A DNA stretch of 64,000 nucleotides from Acytostelium subglobosum LB1 (taxonomy: Eukaryota > Evosea > Eumycetozoa > Acytosteliales > Acytosteliaceae): NCBI RefSeq assembly GCF_000787575.1, contig NW_012236525.1, positions 1,069,686 through 1,133,685 on the forward strand. The letters are read 5' to 3'. Positions 58,655-64,000 of this stretch are shown piece by piece. The notes below the pieces were generated by a model, which saw nothing but the letters and a program-made list of their open reading frames with translations, made no database searches and had not been told where the DNA came from. Each line of letters opens with the position of its first letter. The first letter of the stretch is position 1. The translations under genes were made by a program, and so were the position numbers.

Positions 58655-60386
58655 ATGAACAATATGAATATGAATACTATGAGCGGCATGAACAACATGA
58701 ACATGGGAGGCATGGGCGGCATGAACAACATGGGCGGCCAAGGTGGCATGGGCCAAGGCGGTATGGGTGGTGGCATGGAGGAGGAGGGCTTCAAGGTCTT
58801 TGTCGGTCACATCCCACTCAACATGACAGAGCAGGAGATTGGTGAGATCTTCGAGAAGTACGGAGAGATCCTCGATATCTCAATCATCAAGGACAAGCGT
58901 TCAAACATCTCTAAGGGTATATATAGTTTCTCGTCATCTCAAACTCCCCGCCTAACAAACTCATTGCTAACATACACACATTCATACTCGTTATAGGATG
59001 TGCATTCATTACCTTTGCCACAAAGGATGTGGCCGATGTCGCCATGAACACCACCAACTCGTCAATGACATTCTTGGGAGATGTATGATTCAAACTCACT
59101 CGCAGACCAGGTCAATCAACCAGGATCACTCACAAACATTTAACTGACTCATCTTTGCGCGCGCTCGTCTACCTCTCAATCAATCACAACAAACATTCAA
59201 ACACGATACATCAACAACAACAGCTCCACAAGCCATTGCAGGTCAAGTACTCGGACAACGAGATTGAGAAGATGGAGAGAAAGCTCTTCATTGGAATGCT
59301 CGGTAACGCTGACGAGGAGGCCATCACCGGCACCTTTGGTCAGTTTGGTGCCATTGAGGAGCTCACCATCGTCCGTGAGAAGGATGGCAAGCCAAAGGGA
59401 TACGGATTCATCAAGTTCCAATCCAGAGAGGAGGCTGAGGAGTGCATCAGACAGCTTGACGGCAAGGCTACCCTTCCCGTAAGTAATCATTTACATGAAT
59501 CGAATGAACGAACAAAGATGTGATCATATACTTACACTGTAACATACACACAGGGCTCGCTTAACCCAGTGATCGTCAGGTTCGCAGAGACCGAGAGACA
59601 GAAGCGCAAGAAGCAACAGCAACAGATGATGACCAACAACAACCAATGGGGTGGTGGTGGTGGTGGCAATGGTTTCTACCAGCCTCAGCAGCAGAAGCCT
59701 GTATGTTACCATTACTTCATTCACATCATTCAAACTGTTACTGACACCAAAGCACTCACTCAATAGTTCCCAATGTTTGGTGGATACAACAACCAGATGG
59801 GAGGTATGCAACAACCCAAGCAGCATCAACAACAGCAGCAGCAGCAGGACAATGGCTTTGGCAACCCACATTCAAACCCATTCAACAACTCTGGAAGATG
59901 TAAGATCTCGGTGGACCCTTGAATATCACATACCATACAGTGATCACTGACAACTCGTTTCACCTTTAAACAATCACTCATCTCTTTAGCTGGCGCTTTC
60001 CCAATGATGAAGCCAAGATACCCACGTCAGCAACAGTACAATGACGACCAGGGTCCAGAGTCCAACGACCTCTTTATTTACTATCTGCCACCATCATATG
60101 GTGACAACGAGCTTAGAGAACTGTTCCAGTCATTCGGTGAGGTCATCAGCGCCAAGGTCTACATTGACAAGGTTACCCAGCAATCCAAATGTTTTGGTAA
60201 GTCCTCCCCCTCATGACCAAGACCAGAAGAGAGTGATCACTTACTAACATATTCTGTCAATCAATCAAAATAGGTTTCGTCAGCTACAACAACACTCAGT
60301 CTGCCATCAACGCTATTAACAATATGAATGGATTCCAAATCGAAGGAAAGAAGCTGAAGGTCAACTTCAAGAAAGAGAGAAACTAA
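58655..60386 (+). CDS. RNA-binding protein with three RRMs, CELF/Bruno-like
   Basis: Exons are 58655-58916, 58997-59082, 59224-59478, 59554-59700, 59767-59899, 59990-60196 and 60274-60386, giving 400 aa. The N-terminus is a Met/Asn/Gly repeat. RRM1 ([20 protein letters not shown] ... [14 protein letters not shown]), RRM2 ([20 protein letters not shown] ... [21 protein letters not shown]) with the linker [20 protein letters not shown], a Gly/Gln-rich spacer, and RRM3 ([20 protein letters not shown] ... [20 protein letters not shown]) follow in the CELF order. The [15 protein letters not shown] and [10 protein letters not shown] links and the divided RRM2/RRM3 spacing are typical of CELF/Bruno. 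These proteins control splicing, translation and mRNA decay through GU-rich sites. Confidence 0.92.
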
Positions 60387-60934
60387 ATCATTCAATCAAT
60401 CAAACAATCAATCTATCACTCTCAAGAAAGACAACCATTCAATCTCATTCCAATCAATCAATCATTCATATCTCAGCCACCGCCATGCTTCATCATCAAC
60501 AAGCCTCACTCACTTAGTCAACCTTGTATCATTATTCCACGCCCGCTCTGCCTGATCTAATCAATATTTATGTATTCCACCATCCATATTTATTTATTAA
60601 TAATGATAACATCATCATCATCAATATAGGATATCGTATCTTCCCCTTCCCCAACACAGTCAGCCATTCTCTCTCCCCTCCATCCAGACAGCCAAGCCAG
60701 CCCTCTAGCCATCTAGCTTCCGACCTCCAACCAATAGCAAACTTCAAGCCTCGCTCGACATCCATATCATCATTCATTCAACTTCCTTTTTTTCCCCAAT
60801 CGTTATTCATTCATCCAATCACATCTCCTTAGTCCAATCACCCAATAAACAAAGCAGGCATACACCTACCTACACCATCCTAGTATTATTATGATCATCA
60901 CACAACATGTACAATCCATGTGGATTGATTGATT

Positions 60935-60956
60935 GGTCTGATATGCATATCAGACC
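60935..60956. repeat. Perfect 22-nt palindrome
   Basis: The left arm GGTCTGATATG is followed directly by its exact complement. It lies about 550 nt after the CELF-like stop codon. Confidence 0.8.
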
Positions 60957-61670
60957 AGACCCTGCCAACTTGCAATGATCAGTTGATAGATTGTATATCT
61001 TGACCAGGCTGGCACCTCCTACACCTCCTTCCTCCATTGTATATTACATTAATCACCAAGTATAAGAGCGAGCAGTTAACCGTGATGGAAAGATTGATTG
61101 ATGATCCCATCAAACTTTGAATTTCGTGATTTTTGTAGTGTAGGACATTTAAAATGATTGGATACTCGAGCCATCAAGTGAGGAGTAGATTTGATTGAAC
61201 ACCATCAATCTAAACAATCCAATGTATGTTATTATAATCACATTCGGCAGAGTGATTGTATTTAAAGACCTTTGGGTTATGATCGTTAAAAGAAATCAGT
61301 GTGCAATAAGTAGCAATCTAAAGGCCAAATGACTTAGATCAGCCTTTTGTTGTAGGCCCAAGACGATTGACAACCCCCACAACCCCTCAAACCCTCAACC
61401 AACAACAACAATGTTGTTCCCCACTTACCACACTCACCACAACATAACATTACCCACACAACCGAATTGGCAATTCAATGTGTGTTGTTTGTCCAGTGAA
61501 TTTGAGGTCATCTTGGTGTTGGGGGGTCCAGCCAAACCATGTTTGTTCAACGTTTCTCAAAGTCTCAGATGGGATGCGAGATGGGTTTTAGATCTTCCAA
61601 GGTTTGAAATGAGTGTAGACTAGCTGGTCCATTTCCTACTCATGGGCAACTGACCAAATGAAGTGGCCTT

Positions 61671-61677
61671 TATAAAG
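61671..61677 (+). promoter_or_regulatory. Putative TATA box of G8 gene
   Basis: TATAAAG about 215 nt upstream of the ATG at 61892, in an otherwise mixed-composition stretch preceding AT-only leader sequence. Confidence 0.4.
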
Positions 61678-61891
61678 AGGGAGAGGTTCCTCAATTGTAG
61701 TATATGTACATTATCTGACACACGAATAACTTAAAACACTTATTGACACACATAAAATCATTCTTCGTCTCTTTTGAATAACATTATATATCTAACCTTC
61801 AACAAATACATTACATTAATTAATTTGTCATTATTGGATTGTCAATCAATCAATCTATAATATTATTATAATTAATAAATTAATAATTAGG

Positions 61892-64000
61892 ATGATAACA
61901 TCAAAATTAATTAATAATAATTTTATTTATATATTATTATTTATTAATTTATTACAAATAATAAATGCTCAACAAAGTATGTAATATCGATTCATTTCTT
62001 TTCGAAATCCAAAGTCCAAAGTCCATCAATATTAACACCATGTTTAATTATTCCATTATTTGATAGCATGCCATGGCCCTGATTCAGCACAAGGTTTGTT
62101 GAGTTGGAGTAATCCCTCGACATGGCCAAATAGTCAGGTACCTAGAGCAGGTGACTTTGTAGAGATTCAATCAGGAATGAATGTATTGTTGGATGTTAGT
62201 ACTGCATCCTTGGCACAGATTTGGATTTATCCAAATGCCAAATTGATCTTCAGTTCCACCAATGGTCCAATCGAACTAACCACTGGTGGTATAATAATCG
62301 AAGGTGGTCTATACATTGGTGATGACAACTGTAGATACAATGGATCAGCCATAATCACACTTACTGGTATCGAAGGTACGTTATGGAACTACTCCAAAAA
62401 TATTAATTAGTATTAACATTAATATTAATTATTATTATTTTTCATTATTTAGGTGTTGGATATATTGAAAAGAAATATGATATGCTTCAAAAATATATTG
62501 GAGTATTGCCAGGTGGAAAGTTGGAATTACATGGTATTTATAGTTATCCAATTCCAACTTGGGTATTCTTGACAAAGACTATAATGCAGAATGATACATT
62601 GTTGACATTGAGTCAAGATGTGTCAATGTGGCCAGTGGGTTCCAAGATAGCAATCGGTTCAACAGACTTTGATTACCTGCAATCCGAAGACAATGAGATC
62701 ATCAAATGCTCCAACTGTGCCAAGAACCAACTGATGCTCAAACAGGGTGTCAAGCACTACCATTACGGCGAGATCACATATGGCGTTGACGAGCGAGCTG
62801 AAGTCGGCCTCCTGACCAAGACCATCCTCATCCGAGGCCAGACACAAGACAAGTGCAATGGATCAAAGTTATGCAGCTTCTTTGACTTTGACGGTTTTGG
62901 TGGCCACATCAAGGTGATCAAAGGATTTGGATCCGTTCACATTCAAGGTATCGAGGTCACCAAGATGGGCCAACTCTACAATCTTGGCTATTACCCCATT
63001 CACTTCCATATGTGTGGAGATGTCGATACTGGAGCATATGCTGCATGGCCTACATTCGTCAAGGATGTGTCAATCCATCATACATTGTCGCGTTGTCTGA
63101 CCATCCATGGCACGAGCGGATTGATTGTGGTCAACAACTTTGCATTCGATCACTATGGCCATTGTTACTTCTTTGAAGATGGCTCTGAACAAAGGAATTA
63201 CCTAGACTCTAATGTTGGACTCTTGACCAGGTTTGGCTACATCCTGCCATCTGATCGCTCGCCAGACCTTTGTACCTACCTCACGCCCAAGGACTACAAT
63301 GGCTACGACCTGTCCCCTATCACATGTGACGCCGTGTCCACTTTCTGGATCACCAATCCCAACAATGTGTTCAAGAACAACATCGCTGGAGGCAGTGCCA
63401 AGGCTGGAATCTGGTACCTCTTCTCCGACCATCCAAGCGGGATGTCCACATCCATTTACCCAAACATCTTCCCGCCCTACACTGCATTGGGCGTCTTCTC
63501 CAACAACAAGGCACACTCCAACACTGACTCGGGTATGAATGTTGATCAAGCCCAGGTGTTGGCGACAGAGTCAAACTCATCCCCACTGCCAACAATGAGC
63601 ATGACCTACTCGCGTTACAAGCCAAGGGTCGACCCGACCAACCCCGACTCGGCCATCGCCCCCGCCTTCTTCTACAAGTACGTGGCCTACAAGAATAAGT
63701 GGAGAGGACTATGGGCGCGCGGCGGCCAGATCAGCTTCCTGCAGTCACAGTTTGCCGACAATGCGATTGGCGCCACGCTGGCGGCCGAGGGTGTGATGCA
63801 GGCCGACCCAGGCACGTGGCAGAGCTTCATTGGCTGCAAGTTCATCGCCGAGACGGACAACATTGGCTCGACATCGAATGGCATCAATGTGTACAAGGGC
63901 CGCACCATCCCCGCGTGGCAACAGTTCAACCAGCGTGGCATGGAGCTGTACGACGGCCCTATGAACGTCCAATGGTCCGAGTTCATCAACTACAACTCTG
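61892..64000 (+). CDS. G8-domain surface/secreted protein, TMEM2/CEMIP-like (3' end beyond window)
   Basis: Exons are 61892-61976, 62067-62375 and 62453 to the window end, still open; at least 646 residues. A signal peptide (NNNFIYILLFINLLQIINA region) precedes the G8 domain: SWSNPSTWPNSQVPRAGDFVEI (written here in two parts: SWSNPSTWPN and PRAGDFVEI), LLDVSTASLAQIWIYP, then GGIIIEGGLYIGDD. Beyond it are right-handed parallel beta-helix-like segments with YYPIHFHMCGD, CLTIHGTSGLIVVNN, AFDHYGHCYFFEDG and GGSAKAGIWY, as in TMEM2, CEMIP and PKHD1L1. Animal relatives bind or degrade hyaluronan; dictyostelids have several G8 proteins of unknown role. Exon 1 is very AT-rich; the later part is GC-rich with C-ending codons. 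Confidence 0.85.

Larger units (their letters stand above)
60387..61891. other. Intergenic region with 22-nt palindrome
   Basis: This 1.5-kb region between the CELF-like gene and the G8 gene has CT- and CA-rich sequence at 60400-60900, a short CAATCCA/TGGATTG hairpin at 60912-60927 and a perfect 22-nt palindrome at 60935-60956. A TATA box is at 61671-61677, followed by AT-only sequence up to the G8 ATG. Open stretches are short and unrecognised. Confidence 0.5.

Overview
This window is nuclear DNA from a dictyostelid social amoeba. The evidence is an aggregation-type 12-transmembrane adenylyl cyclase (ACA), a tiny HssA/UPF0512-like protein with a 13-nt first exon, a FOLN/mucin/SdrB-like surface or spore-coat gene, a G8-domain surface protein, poly-Q/poly-N tracts, short GT-AG introns of about 60-110 nt, and AT-rich spacers around moderately GC-rich exons. 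The coding sequence is richer in GC than I would expect for Dictyostelium discoideum, so another dictyostelid lineage is likely; I cannot name the species. All exon boundaries below were worked out by hand from splice signals and reading-frame continuity. For almost every gene the summed exon length is an exact multiple of three.

Layout. 1-2805: 3' part of a GIGYF/GYF-domain protein (+). 3009-6360: CSC1/TMEM63-type channel with a large ectodomain (-). 7981-8712: secreted GH25 lysozyme (-). 9090-10396: aspartate-semialdehyde dehydrogenase (-), divergent from S-formylglutathione hydrolase at 10706-11755 (+). 12501-12768: small dictyostelid-type protein (+). 13140-14571: Golgi-type GT2 glycosyltransferase (+). 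14671-17782: Doa10/MARCH6 ubiquitin ligase (-). 18034-19761: AATF/Bfr2 (+). 20892-22343: eIF4A (+). 22596-24392: ZC3H3-like CCCH protein (+). 25438-28998: P5B ATPase (+). 29315-30061: 2H phosphoesterase (+). 31991-33363: GATA factor (+). 33721-34373: ubiquitin E2 (-). 34803-38502: large secreted beta-rich protein (-). 39370-40713: FOLN/Thr-rich/SdrB protein (+). 41053-41643: TMEM128-like protein (+). 41717-43190: SLC25A33/36-type carrier (-). 43452-45752: COG6 (+). 45781-47161: ankyrin-type protein (-). 47597-48987: aquaporin (+). 49505-52409: PEP carboxylase (+). 52660-53145: small coiled-coil protein (+). 54095-58226: ACA adenylyl cyclase (+). 58655-60386: CELF/Bruno-like RNA-binding protein (+). 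61892 to the window end: G8-domain protein (+, incomplete).

This is an ordinary gene-dense eukaryotic segment, not an operon. The genes fall into broad themes: ER and Golgi quality control and traffic (Doa10, E2, COG6, GT2), ion, water and nucleotide transport (CSC1-like, P5B, aquaporin, carrier), RNA biology (eIF4A, ZC3H3, CELF, AATF, GIGYF) and dictyostelid development or cell surface (ACA, GATA factor, FOLN protein, G8 protein, secreted beta protein). I found no transposon, viral relic, tRNA, rRNA or CRISPR array.

The most interesting signals are non-coding. A perfect hairpin abuts the ACA start codon, and three CACGTGAC palindromes about 20 bp apart lie in an ACA intron. A 12-bp inverted repeat lies just upstream of the TATA box of the small dictyostelid gene. 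Four introns are stop-free and a multiple of three in length. GC-rich and telomere-like tracts sit inside AATF introns. The aquaporin has altered NPA motifs, and several genes carry frame breaks or undetermined bases that probably reflect sequencing errors.
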